DNA of 23,622 bases from Alistipes sp. Its GTDB lineage: Bacteria; Bacteroidota; Bacteroidia; Bacteroidales; Rikenellaceae. The position numbers and the translations under genes were made by a program. The number at the start of each line of letters is the position of its first letter. Position 1 is the stretch's first letter. Location: positions 1 to 23,622 of the forward strand of contig JAGBTW010000162.1 of NCBI GenBank assembly GCA_017631135.1. The letters run 5' to 3'. Positions 14,698 through 23,421 of the stretch are shown here, one piece after another. Below the pieces are notes generated by a model. That model ran no database searches, was not told the DNA's origin, and was given only the letters and a program-made list of their open reading frames with translations.

Positions 14698-15969
14698 TTA
14701 TTTGCTATTGTCGTACATCTCAAGGCCTGAACAAGTGAATGTACCTGCAATCTTGTGGCCATTGTCGTCCATACAGTCGAACTCTACGACAAACTTAACG
14801 CCCTCCTCGCGGATGGTGATAGTACCGTCAACGATAGGTGCTACATCGTCAGTGCCGTAGTAGTTATCCACAGCTACGAAGTACCATGAGCTGCCGAAGC
14901 CACCCTCATAGTAACCTGCGATAAAGGTGTTCTTTGCAGCATTAGCCTCCTCAACGCAGGTGTAGGTACCAACGATATTAGAAGCGTTGAACTCTACGCT
15001 GTCGGTTACGATATCAATGATGAAGTAGTCGCCGTTGATATTTGTGCCTGGCAATACGAGGCTCACGGTCCAGTTTGAAGCGCCAAGGCCGTAGTAGTCG
15101 CCGAAGTAGTTGAGGCGGATGGTACCATCAGCGTGGTTGAATGTGTAGTCCTCTGTGAGTGTTGAGTAGTAGTCGGGCTCGGGAACCTCGATGTAACCGA
15201 GTGCCAATGAGCCCTCATATACTACGCGGTGTACCTTGCCATCAACCATCTTCAAAATAGCCTCAAACTTATTCTCGGTGATGATGATAACGCCATCCTC
15301 AATCTTTGTCTCTACAAGGTTACCATCCTGGAATGTCTCCATGCGCACGCTGTAGAAGTCACCGAAGGTCTCACCAACGCCAGAGTTAAGATAGTCGTAA
15401 GCAAAGACACCCTGTGGAAGAACTGGTGCAGAGGCATCAGCGGGAGTTGCAGAGTAGATATCGAAGCGGTAGTATGTATCGAGATAGAGGTCGCTCCAGC
15501 CTGTAGTACCATTCTTCGAAAGGATAGCAAAGTAGTTGGGATCCTGCGAGTATGCAGTGCCGTAGTACTCGCCATTAAGCGCTGTAGCCACGAACTCCAC
15601 ATCTACTGCCATACCTGCATCCTGGCGTACGAATACCTCGAATGTCTGCTCGCCATACTTTACGTTAAGCGTAGCAACGCGCGACTCCTCAACATTGTTG
15701 AACTCAACATTGAAGGTGATAGTCTCCGCAACGGTGATGTTGTTAACCCACTCCTGGTTAGCAGTTACTGTGGGCTTTGCGCCCGCCTCACCGTCAGTGA
15801 TAGTGTAGTTCACAACGCCCTCGCCACCATAGAAAGCCACATCTACTGACTTCTCCGTAACAGCAAGAGTACCCTTAACCTCCTCATTGCCACCCTCGGG
15901 GCCCTCAGGAGTCTCACATGCTGTAAAGGCCACGAAAGCCACAGCAAGCATCAATAAATACTTCTTCAT
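14698..15969 (-). CDS. BACON surface lipoprotein P7
   Basis: This 423-aa product has leader MKKYLLMLAVAFVAFTAC (Cys18) followed by ETPEGPEGGNEE. A BACON domain spans 33-117 (YGGEGVVNYTI, Q-E-W-V at 72-75, E-S-R-V-A-T-L, F-V-R-Q). Module A covers 124-259 (GEYYGTAYSQDPNYFAILS, TYYRFDIY, P-Q-G-V-F, closing VVYEGS). Module B covers 268-415 (STLTEDYTF, NYFGDYYGLGASNWTVSLVL, VGTYT, FIAGYYEGG, SSWYFVAVD, APIVDGTITI, DDNGHKIAGTF). It is the last gene of the minus-strand unit, 33 bp after P8, and ends at a strong terminator. The architecture matches P1 exactly (BACON-A-B), so P1 and P7 are the simplest full members of the family. Confidence 0.92.
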   Translation of the reverse strand: MKKYLLMLAVAFVAFTACETPEGPEGGNEEVKGTLAVTEKSVDVAFYGGEGVVNYTITDGEAGAKPTVTANQEWVNNITVAETITFNVEFNNVEESRVATLNVKYGEQTFEVFVRQDAGMAVDVEFVATALNGEYYGTAYSQDPNYFAILSKNGTTGWSDLYLDTYYRFDIYSATPADASAPVLPQGVFAYDYLNSGVGETFGDFYSVRMETFQDGNLVETKIEDGVIIITENKFEAILKMVDGKVHRVVYEGSLALGYIEVPEPDYYSTLTEDYTFNHADGTIRLNYFGDYYGLGASNWTVSLVLPGTNINGDYFIIDIVTDSVEFNASNIVGTYTCVEEANAAKNTFIAGYYEGGFGSSWYFVAVDNYYGTDDVAPIVDGTITIREEGVKFVVEFDCMDDNGHKIAGTFTCSGLEMYDNSK

Positions 15970-16002
15970 AATTTAGATAAATGTTATAGTTTAATTAAGT
16001 TA

Positions 16003-17322
16003 TTACTCGCAGCTCTGATCCTGATAGTCGAGGATAGTGCCCTGGAACGTACCAACGATACGATTACCATTGTCGTCGGTGCTATCAATCTCGAATGTGT
16101 AGTCGTTAGAGCCATTCTTCGTAACCTTAACAGTACCCGATGTCATAGGCGCAGCTTGTGACATATCCACCTGGCTCTGTACGCACCAGAGATACCATGC
16201 GTGCAACTGAAGGCTATCGTCACGAAGACGACCAACAGGGATAGTGTACGCATAGTCTGTGGTATTCTCATCGTGGAATTTGTACTCACCTACGATACCG
16301 TCGAGGTTAGCAAAACCACCGAGTTCCTTTGGTACGATAAGGTCAAGGATGATGTACGCACCATTGTAGGGGTTGGTCTCGGCAACCATGTCGATAAACC
16401 ACACATCGTAACCTACACCGAGGTGGTCACCACGGTAGCGTGCGTTAATGCGACCATTTGTAACATTGATGTTGATGTCGCTGGTGTACTGGCTAACTGG
16501 ATATACATCAGCATATGTATTCTGAATGTAGTCCTCCATGACTGTTGAGCCGTGGTACTCAATGTGGTGAACCGAGCCATCGAAGAATGTCACATCTGCA
16601 ATAATGCTATCCTCTGTCACTACGAGCGTTGCATCAGCAAAGGCTGTAGTAGTGTAGGCGGGAGTGAAGAGGTAGCTGTTATCTTTGAAGCCATCGATAG
16701 TGCCAGGGTTACCCGAGCGAGCGTGGTCTAACTTGTAAGTACCTACAGGGATGCGGTGTGTTGAGTTGAACGATGAAGCGGTGTCAGAGTAGATGTCGAA
16801 ACGATACTCCGTAGCACCATCCTGCTTCGACTGGTAGTGGTCAGCTTGCATATCGCCAAGGATCACGAAGTAGTTGAAGCCCTTGGTGTTGATATACTTA
16901 CCCCAGTATGTACCACCAAGGTGTGTAGCGTTGAATGTAACATCTGCGTGCTTCATGCCCTTCTGCTTAACCATAACCTGGAAGCTATACTCGCCATACG
17001 AAACTTTTACGGTTGCACTACGCTCCTCCTCACCATCGTATGCAGCAACAGTGAATGTCACCTTACCCTCCTCAGCACTTGTGAGATTCTGAATCCAATC
17101 TACAGCAGTTGCCGCCTCAGCCACATTTGCGCGAGTGAGGTCCTCAAACTCATAGGTGATAACACCCTCGCCACCTGCAGCCTCGAAGTCCATAACAGAC
17201 TGCGATGTAAGCTTAATCTTAAGGTTTGGATCTACCTCAGCAGGCTTGTTGCCTGTCTGCTGTGTCTCACATGCTGTGAGTGCGACTGCCACAAGGGCAA
17301 TCAAAGAGAGAATTTTTTTCAT
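16003..17322 (-). CDS. BACON surface lipoprotein P8
   Basis: This 439-aa product has leader MKKILSLIALVAVALTAC (Cys18) followed by ETQQ. A BACON domain spans 35-122 (AAGGEGVITYEF, V-D-W-I at 74-77, E-R-S-A-T-V, V-M-V-K-Q-K-G). Module A covers 127-262, where the YGD opening has decayed to TYWGKYINTKGFNYFVIL; P-V-G-T-Y and the closing IEYHGS remain. Module B covers 279-430, with RYRGDHLGVGYDVWFIDMV in place of the Y-Y-G-D and N-W positions, a weakened SWY segment (HAWYLW), and DDNGNRIVGTF near the end. It is the most divergent BACON-A-B protein here. It lies in the operon between P9 (32 bp upstream) and P7 (33 bp downstream). Confidence 0.9.
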   Translation of the reverse strand: MKKILSLIALVAVALTACETQQTGNKPAEVDPNLKIKLTSQSVMDFEAAGGEGVITYEFEDLTRANVAEAATAVDWIQNLTSAEEGKVTFTVAAYDGEEERSATVKVSYGEYSFQVMVKQKGMKHADVTFNATHLGGTYWGKYINTKGFNYFVILGDMQADHYQSKQDGATEYRFDIYSDTASSFNSTHRIPVGTYKLDHARSGNPGTIDGFKDNSYLFTPAYTTTAFADATLVVTEDSIIADVTFFDGSVHHIEYHGSTVMEDYIQNTYADVYPVSQYTSDININVTNGRINARYRGDHLGVGYDVWFIDMVAETNPYNGAYIILDLIVPKELGGFANLDGIVGEYKFHDENTTDYAYTIPVGRLRDDSLQLHAWYLWCVQSQVDMSQAAPMTSGTVKVTKNGSNDYTFEIDSTDDNGNRIVGTFQGTILDYQDQSCE

Positions 17323-17354
17323 TGTTATCTTTGTAGTTTTATAGGTTATACATC

Positions 17355-19019
17355 TTATCTCTTATAGTCGAAGCCAACCGACGAGCCAAACTCGCATATA
17401 GCCGTTGTCACAACCTCATACTTGCCACCATACTGCTCACTTGGAGCAGAGAGAACAGCTATAAGTTTCAAGTTCTCCTTTTTCCATGAGTTGGCGCAGA
17501 ATAGGTCAAACTCCAAGATGCGACTCAACGTAGCACCCGCCTCAATATATCCGAAGTCTATACCCGAGATGTCGGAGTTGGATACTCCCGTGGGGGCATC
17601 ACGCATAACGTTTGAGTGCGTGTGCATCCACTCTGCCGTCGCATTTGTCTGCCTAGCGTAGATATCATCCTCAAGCACCCACAACGAGAGTTTGTAGTTC
17701 TGCGCCACGGATGATTTTACTGAAGCACTCACCACAATCTTATCATCGACAATCTCTGCAGCGTAGGCTATAGATGCCGCGGGATTCTCCTCCCATAGGT
17801 CGTCGATGCGCTGCTCAAGTTGGTACTTGCCAGTGTAGTTGAAGCAGTAGTTCGTCGTAAAACTTGGATAGCCTGTTAGCTTATCACCCGTAGAGCATAC
17901 GCCAACATAGTAGTTCCACAATGTGCGCGCTGCCGAAGAGTAGCACACCTCATTTGAACTGAAGGTGTAGGCGTAGACCACGTTAAACTTATCCTTGTAT
18001 TGAGCCTTCTCCTGCGTGTCGTGGATAGCCTGCTTCACACCAGGGCAATATGCACAACCAAGACCCGTATGGTCAACTATAAGCATGCGCTGATTGAAGT
18101 CGAAACTCTCGGGGTTAGCATCCTCGGGGAACTCAGGAGCGTATGCAGGAATTACTGTAACGCTACATATCTTCGATTTGAGACCGTTATACTTTGCATA
18201 GAACGACAACTCACCACTCTCGATTGTAGTATAGGGGTTAGAGACCTCCTCGTTAGTGTAGTTCGCGTGGATTGTGGCATCGGCAGTAACATCCTCCTCC
18301 TCGTAGATTACAGTGAAGGTAACCGCCTCTCCGCTCTTTACCACCGCCCTATCAACCCTAAGTGTAACCTCATCGCTTGCCGCATCCTGGTCAACAAAGA
18401 CAGTGAGTTCTGTGCCCATGTAGTTTACCGAAATCTTGGCATTACGCTTCTCGGTAGCTCTATTACGCTCCACGCTAAATGTGGCTTCTGCAGAGGTGAC
18501 ATTGTCGATTGTGAGCCACTCCTTGTTTGAGATAATCTCGGGGAGTATAGTCGCATCCTCACCTTTAAGCGTGTAGAGAATTGTACCTTCGCCACCTTTA
18601 GAGTTAAAGGCCATCTTACGCTCCGATGTTATCTCGAAGAGTATCTCGCTGCCAGATGTAGCACCCTCCTGCTGTATACCCACGGTGACGCTCTCCTCGC
18701 CGTAGGTCAGAGTGACCATGCCGACACGACTCTGCGTGGTGGGGTTGACATCCACAAAGAGCGATACGCTCTCGCCAACAGCAATTTCGCCAATCCAATC
18801 GCTCGCAGAGGTCACCTCAAGCACAAGACCCTCAACGGGATTCTCGATTGTGTAGTTAATCTCCACTTCACCACCCTCGGCATCAATGCTGATGATACCC
18901 TCAATGTCTACCGAGAGATGTGGCACTGTAGGCTGTGGCGTCTCGTTGACAGGCTCTCCACACGAAGCGAAGAGCACTGCCACGAGAGCTAATAATGCAT
19001 GTAACCTGCGTAATTTCAT
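17355..19019 (-). CDS. Double-BACON, Omp28/thioredoxin-like lipoprotein P9
   Basis: This 554-aa product has lipobox ASC (Cys20). BACON domains lie at 31-119 and 125-214, then an Ig-like stretch at about 215-290, then a C-terminal domain of the Omp28-related family at about 291-554. The latter begins RMLIVDHTGLGCAYCPGVKQ (311-330), with a thioredoxin-style CxxC at 322-325 and a GYPSF segment at 383-387 whose proline sits like the cis-Pro of thioredoxin folds. Further Cys lie at 359, 375 and 392. Omp28 of Porphyromonas gingivalis is a surface lipoprotein proposed as an adhesin; whether this CxxC is redox-active is unknown. P9 is the only one of P1-P10 without a YGD-type module. It is cotranscribed with P10 (18 bp upstream) and P8. 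Confidence 0.9.
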   Translation of the reverse strand: MKLRRLHALLALVAVLFASCGEPVNETPQPTVPHLSVDIEGIISIDAEGGEVEINYTIENPVEGLVLEVTSASDWIGEIAVGESVSLFVDVNPTTQSRVGMVTLTYGEESVTVGIQQEGATSGSEILFEITSERKMAFNSKGGEGTILYTLKGEDATILPEIISNKEWLTIDNVTSAEATFSVERNRATEKRNAKISVNYMGTELTVFVDQDAASDEVTLRVDRAVVKSGEAVTFTVIYEEEDVTADATIHANYTNEEVSNPYTTIESGELSFYAKYNGLKSKICSVTVIPAYAPEFPEDANPESFDFNQRMLIVDHTGLGCAYCPGVKQAIHDTQEKAQYKDKFNVVYAYTFSSNEVCYSSAARTLWNYYVGVCSTGDKLTGYPSFTTNYCFNYTGKYQLEQRIDDLWEENPAASIAYAAEIVDDKIVVSASVKSSVAQNYKLSLWVLEDDIYARQTNATAEWMHTHSNVMRDAPTGVSNSDISGIDFGYIEAGATLSRILEFDLFCANSWKKENLKLIAVLSAPSEQYGGKYEVVTTAICEFGSSVGFDYKR

Positions 19020-19037
19020 TATCCTAACTTGTGTTTT

Positions 19038-20543
19038 TTATTTTTCAGGGCTATTAAGTTTGAGGCCTCCCATATTCGCGAAGAATGGGTCGAAGCCAAT
19101 CTCGCCAACATAGTGCATCTTCAATACGTCGAGCGTAGCAGTGCGCATATCGACAAAGATGTCATACTTGCCATCCTTATGCTCAATCTTCATAGAGCCA
19201 TCAAAAACAGGCACCTCACGACCACGAATCTTGGCCTGGCAGTAGTCAACATCGAAGCACCAGCCATTGCCCTCGGTATCACCAACATAGTATGTACCCG
19301 CAGGAATCACATTGTTTACAACAGTCTCGTTGCCAGCTGTGAAGTCGAGCGAAAGCACGATGTCGTTGGTGATAAGATAGAGGATGAAGTTATTGTATGA
19401 GGCGAAATATGCACCATCAACTCTATCCCAAATGATAGGATACTGACCCCCTGGCATAACCCAAACCTCATAGTTATCATCGTTGTATGTGAAGTAGATA
19501 TCGTACTTCTGACCCTCCTCGGCTGCAACCTTAATCTCGTAGTTGGCATCGCTCTTAACCTCAAGCTTGATAGCACCCTCCACAGCATATGCCTCAGATG
19601 ATGCCACGCCCAAAGTGCCAGCCTCACCGCCATTGCAGCGAACAACAAACGACATATCCTCGACGAACTTGATGCCCTTAACAGAGTAATACTTTCCATC
19701 AACCTTGAGCTCTACATCCGCCACACGGTTATTACCCTCGAATGTACCAAAGATAGACCAACGCTTCTCACCGGGCTTGAGGGGTGCCTCTGCCTCTGCG
19801 GGGCTAACGCCCTCGTTCATGATGTAGTAGTTCTTGAGGTCGGCGCTCAAATATACATCGTACTTACCAGCCTCGGTAACGCTGATATTGCTACCCCATG
19901 ACTTTGCCTCATAGATAGTGTTAGGTTCAGATGTCTGACCATTGCCGCCATAGCTCTTCTCTGTACCATTGAAGATGAAGTTGAAGTTATCATCCGCAGC
20001 AAGCTCGAAACCCTTAACCGCAAAGAAGTCACCCTCCTCGGTCATCGCCACAGCATCCTTCTTCACCCAATCGTTCATTGTACCATTTATAGCCCAGCCC
20101 TCAACAAACTCATCCTTTGGCTCATCATCTTCATTGCCGCCAACTACTGCACCTGCCTGCATTACGGTCACATCAAACGAAAGACCTTCGATAGATGCTG
20201 TAATAGTCGCCTGGCGAGCCTCCTCGCTCTCGTTCTTGGCTACAGCAAAGTTAAAAGAGTTATCATAAGCCTTAACCTCGCTTGGCAACTCGATCCACTC
20301 TGCATCACAAGTAACATCGAGAACTTTCACATTAAAAGTTGGATGGTCGTTGCTACCAGTGCTACCCTCGAAGTTATAGGTAAATGAGATGGTGCCCTTG
20401 CCACCCTCTGCATCGAACTCCATGGTCGACTGCGAGGTGAGTTCAAACTTGGGCGCTGCAGGGTCTACGGGAGTATTAATCTCCTGGCCACATGCTACCA
20501 AAAGCATTGGCAACGCCAACAATGAATACAAAAACTTTTTCAT
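19038..20543 (-). CDS. BACON and SusE/F-like surface lipoprotein P10
   Basis: This 501-aa product has lipobox LVAC (Cys18). A BACON domain spans 32-131 and is very like the first BACON of P2 (FELTSQSTMEFDAEGGKGTI, A-E-W-I, ESEEARQATI, D-V-T-V-M-Q-A-G). Two domains resemble the carbohydrate-binding modules of SusE/SusF: 146-243 (EGWAINGTMNDW, FNFIFNG, Y-D-V-Y-L-S) and 260-364 (KRWSIFGTFEGNN, FVVRCNGG, Y-D-I-Y-F-T-Y-N). A decayed YGD-type module ends the protein at 373-486 (GAYFASYNNFILYLITND, PAGTYYVGD, VFDGSMKI, closing MHYVGEI). The SusE/F likeness suggests glycan binding, but no SusC/SusD pair is in view. It is second in the minus-strand operon, 36 bp after the peptidase gene. Confidence 0.88.
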   Translation of the reverse strand: MKKFLYSLLALPMLLVACGQEINTPVDPAAPKFELTSQSTMEFDAEGGKGTISFTYNFEGSTGSNDHPTFNVKVLDVTCDAEWIELPSEVKAYDNSFNFAVAKNESEEARQATITASIEGLSFDVTVMQAGAVVGGNEDDEPKDEFVEGWAINGTMNDWVKKDAVAMTEEGDFFAVKGFELAADDNFNFIFNGTEKSYGGNGQTSEPNTIYEAKSWGSNISVTEAGKYDVYLSADLKNYYIMNEGVSPAEAEAPLKPGEKRWSIFGTFEGNNRVADVELKVDGKYYSVKGIKFVEDMSFVVRCNGGEAGTLGVASSEAYAVEGAIKLEVKSDANYEIKVAAEEGQKYDIYFTYNDDNYEVWVMPGGQYPIIWDRVDGAYFASYNNFILYLITNDIVLSLDFTAGNETVVNNVIPAGTYYVGDTEGNGWCFDVDYCQAKIRGREVPVFDGSMKIEHKDGKYDIFVDMRTATLDVLKMHYVGEIGFDPFFANMGGLKLNSPEK

Positions 20544-20579
20544 CTTTCTATATAGATTTATGCTATTAACACTGAAGTA

Positions 20580-22703
20580 CTACTCCTCAACCTTGAGATA
20601 CTTATCCAACCAGCTGAAGAACTCGCGGTTCCAAACAACGCTGTTCTGGGGCTGGAATACCTGGTGTGCCTCGTTCTCGAATGATACCAAACGAGCATCA
20701 AGACCCTGTACGCGTGCTGCGGTGAAGGCCTCGAGCGACTGGCTATAGGGGATACGGTAATCCTTCTCGCCTGTGATAATCATGATTGGGCTATCCCAGT
20801 TTGCCACCTTCTTGTGGGGTGAGTTAGCATACGAGCGCATAGCTGTTGCGTTGTCCTTCTCCCAGTAAGCACCACCATAGTCGTTGGTCACGAAGAAGAG
20901 CTCCTCGGTGTGACCATACATAGACTCGAAGTTGAAGATACCGCAGTGTGCGATGAACGCCTTGAAGCGACCCTCGTGCACACCAGCGAGGTAGTATGTA
21001 GAGTAGCCACCATACGAAGCACCCACACAACCACGGTGCTCTGTGTCTACCCAAGGTTCCTTCGACACCTCGTCGATTGCAGCGAGGTAGTCCTTAATGT
21101 TCTGACCAGAGTAGTCACCCGAAATCTGATCTGTCCACTCCTGACCGAACGAGGGGCAACCGCGGCGGTTAGGCGCTACGATAACATAGCCCTGTGCAGC
21201 CATGAGCTGGAAGTTCCAGCGGTAGCTCCAGAACTGCGATACGGTGCTCTGTGGACCACCCTGGCAGTAGAGAAGTGTAGGATACTTCTTTGTGGGGTCG
21301 AAGTTGGGAGGAAGAATTACCCATGTGAGCATCTTCTTGCCGTCGGTAGTAGTAATCCAACGCTCCTGAACCTCACCAAACTTGATGTTGTCGTAAATCT
21401 CGCGGTTTACGTCTGTGAGCTGTGTCAACTCGCCGCTTTCGAGGTTTACATCGTAGAGTTCGACAGCCTTCGAGATGGTATTCATGTTAGCCACAAGCTT
21501 ACCCGCAGCAAATGTGAAGTTATTGATGTCGTGGTTACCCGCAGTGATAGCCTTCATGTTGCCATCGAGGTCGATGCGTGCAACCTGGTGTGTACCGCGC
21601 CATGGGAGCACGAAGTACATAGCCTCGTTGCCATCCCACACAACCTCTGTCACGCAGTAGTCCTGACCGCGTGTGATATATGTACACTCGTTGGTCTTAA
21701 GGTCGAATACCCAAAGGCGCTGCTGGTCAGCCTCGTTGCCGGGGCGACGCTGTGAGCGGAATGCAATCTTCGAGCCGTCGGGCGAGAATACGGGGTACTT
21801 ATCATAGCCCACGAACTTATCTACACCTGTTGCTGCCGCCTCCTTTGTGAGGTTGCGTGTAGCCTCGGTAGCGAAGTCATAGAGGAAGATGTCAGAGTCG
21901 GTAGAGAGTGCATACTCAACGCCTGTCAAGGGCTTGCAAGTGTAGGCGAGCAAGCTACCGTCGGGCGAGAGGCGAATCTCTGCTGTGTCGAAGTAGGGAG
22001 CAAGAGGTGAGTCGTATGCTGCATCAGCACCGATGATGTCCTTGCCGTTTACAATCTTGCCGTCAACATAGTCAGCAGCAAAGACATGGAGGTATGAGCC
22101 ATCATCCCAGTAGTCCCAGTGGCGTACCATGAGGTCGTCATAAATGCGCACCTTTGACTTATCCATGTCGTCATACTTGTTCGAGCCCTTAAGCTTTGCC
22201 ACCTCAACGCGCTTTGTGTAGAAGGCGTGGTCACCAGCGATGCCGAAGCCCTCAATGCCACCCTCAACATCAGTCACCTGCTTAAGGCTACCACCCTGGG
22301 CATCCATAGCCCACACCTGCATTGCGCCAGTGCGGTTAGACATGAACGCGATGGTATTGTTATCCAACCACTGGGGTGCGGTGTTCGATGATTTGTTGTC
22401 CGTAAGGCGAGTCTCAACGCCTGTTGCCATGTCGCGCAACACCAACGACGTAAGACCGCGGTTCTCGGCCATGTTGTACTCGGTGAGAGTGTAGAGAAGC
22501 TTGCTGCCATCGGGTGAGAGGGTCTGCGAGCCGATGCGACCCATCTTCCACATAACCTCGGCTGTAAGGATGCCAGCCTCCTTCTCGGCATCAGTCAAAG
22601 CGTTGTTAATCTCCAAAGGCTCGGGGATGCCAGCCTCATTCTCGCAACAGCCACCAAGGGCAAGCAACGATGCAAAAGTCATAAGACAAAGTAATTTTTT
22701 CAT
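20580..22703 (-). CDS. S9 family serine peptidase lipoprotein (DPP-type)
   Basis: This 707-aa product has a lipoprotein-type leader MKKLLCLMTFASLLALGGC (Cys19, then C-E-N-E). Residues about 50-440 form a beta-propeller of PD40/WD40-like blades (LSPDGSKLLYTL at 62-73, LSPDGSLLAYT, FSPDGSKIAFRS). The alpha/beta-hydrolase domain covers about 445-707: an oxyanion-region QGGPQS at 481-486, nucleophile motif GASYGGYS with Ser563, Asp648 in TGEKDYRIP, and His680 in NEAHQVF. This is the S9 prolyl-oligopeptidase order. Length and motifs resemble dipeptidyl or acylaminoacyl peptidases such as DPP5 of oral Bacteroidota, which release dipeptides from peptides; exact specificity is not readable. As first gene of the probable five-gene operon it may supply the hydrolytic step for peptides captured by P10-P7. 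I find no consensus promoter in the 82 bp upstream. Confidence 0.95.
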   Translation of the reverse strand: MKKLLCLMTFASLLALGGCCENEAGIPEPLEINNALTDAEKEAGILTAEVMWKMGRIGSQTLSPDGSKLLYTLTEYNMAENRGLTSLVLRDMATGVETRLTDNKSSNTAPQWLDNNTIAFMSNRTGAMQVWAMDAQGGSLKQVTDVEGGIEGFGIAGDHAFYTKRVEVAKLKGSNKYDDMDKSKVRIYDDLMVRHWDYWDDGSYLHVFAADYVDGKIVNGKDIIGADAAYDSPLAPYFDTAEIRLSPDGSLLAYTCKPLTGVEYALSTDSDIFLYDFATEATRNLTKEAAATGVDKFVGYDKYPVFSPDGSKIAFRSQRRPGNEADQQRLWVFDLKTNECTYITRGQDYCVTEVVWDGNEAMYFVLPWRGTHQVARIDLDGNMKAITAGNHDINNFTFAAGKLVANMNTISKAVELYDVNLESGELTQLTDVNREIYDNIKFGEVQERWITTTDGKKMLTWVILPPNFDPTKKYPTLLYCQGGPQSTVSQFWSYRWNFQLMAAQGYVIVAPNRRGCPSFGQEWTDQISGDYSGQNIKDYLAAIDEVSKEPWVDTEHRGCVGASYGGYSTYYLAGVHEGRFKAFIAHCGIFNFESMYGHTEELFFVTNDYGGAYWEKDNATAMRSYANSPHKKVANWDSPIMIITGEKDYRIPYSQSLEAFTAARVQGLDARLVSFENEAHQVFQPQNSVVWNREFFSWLDKYLKVEE

Positions 22704-22766
22704 AATATTTGAGTTATTGTTTTAATAATTTACTTTTGTTTCTTTCATCTTGTTGTCGCTTTTTCG

Positions 22767-22774
22767 TATCTTTG
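22767..22774 (+). promoter_or_regulatory. Putative -7 box for the NUDIX gene
   Basis: TATCTTTG fits TAnnTTTG and lies only 11 bp before the ATG at 22786, so the transcript would have a leader of about 5-8 nt. No TTTG lies 19-20 bp upstream. The 82-bp gap is shared with the divergent peptidase gene. Confidence 0.5.
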
Positions 22775-22785
22775 CACACAGCAAT

Positions 22786-23421
22786 ATGAACAAGAGCGCA
22801 ACATATACCATCTATTTTGGGTCTTCAGCACTGTATATCAGCACAGTGCGCCCCACCGACAGTAGCTCCATTTTAGAGCCTGACGAATATGGCACTATTT
22901 CGCGAGCGAAAATAGTAAAAAAAGTTGGAATTTGCAAATCGACAACCATCATAACCGACGACCCCGCTCGCACTTTTAGTGCGCTATGTCGCGAGTTCAA
23001 GGTTGTGCGCGCCGCAGGAGGCGTTGTCGAAAGCCCCTCGGGCGAGCTTCTCATGATACGCTTGCGCAACCGCTGGGACCTACCCAAAGGGCATATCGAG
23101 GCGGGTGAAGAGAGCCGCACAGCGGCACTCCGCGAGGTCGAGGAGGAGACAGGCGTAAAGGCTACGGCGCTCGACGAAACACCCCTCTGCACCACATGGC
23201 ACGCCTACGACACCTATGGCGAGTGGGAGCTTAAGTCTACCGACTGGTGGCGTATGCTATCGGAGACACCCTCAAGCCTTGAGCCTCAACACGATGAGGG
23301 CATCACCGAGGTGCGTTGGTTCGACCGTGACACTCGCAACAGCGCCCTTACAGAGAGCTACGACACAATTAAAGCGGTTGTCGGTGCGTTAGATGCTAAA
23401 AACGACAAAGATTATGAATAA
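22786..23421 (+). CDS. NUDIX hydrolase
   Basis: This 211-aa product starts at the ATG at 22786. A TTG at 22750 is in frame but precedes the -7 box, and the next Met is inside the catalytic domain. Residues 1-70 are an uncharacterised N-terminal region (YTIYFGSSALYIST opening, TTIITDDPARTFSALCREF). The NUDIX domain follows from about 74. The NUDIX box is complete at 102-124: G102, E108, then R116-E117-V118 with E120-E121 and G123-V124, fitting GX5EX7REUXEEXGU; the glutamates bind the metal used to split a nucleoside diphosphate linked to another group. Substrate unknown. Its last eight bases overlap the start of the response regulator gene, so the two are probably translationally coupled. Confidence 0.93.
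   Translation: MNKSATYTIYFGSSALYISTVRPTDSSSILEPDEYGTISRAKIVKKVGICKSTTIITDDPARTFSALCREFKVVRAAGGVVESPSGELLMIRLRNRWDLPKGHIEAGEESRTAALREVEEETGVKATALDETPLCTTWHAYDTYGEWELKSTDWWRMLSETPSSLEPQHDEGITEVRWFDRDTRNSALTESYDTIKAVVGALDAKNDKDYE

Noticed and set aside
17326..17333. TATCTTTG as a promoter between P9 and P8
   Set aside because: It faces the plus strand, antisense to both genes, and has no -33 partner.
2916..20543. Polysaccharide utilisation locus
   Set aside because: No SusC-type receptor, SusD, glycoside hydrolase, sulfatase or hybrid sensor is present; only P10 has SusE/F-like domains.
22750..22785. TTG start for the NUDIX gene
   Set aside because: It would lie upstream of the TATCTTTG -7 box and adds residues with no family support.
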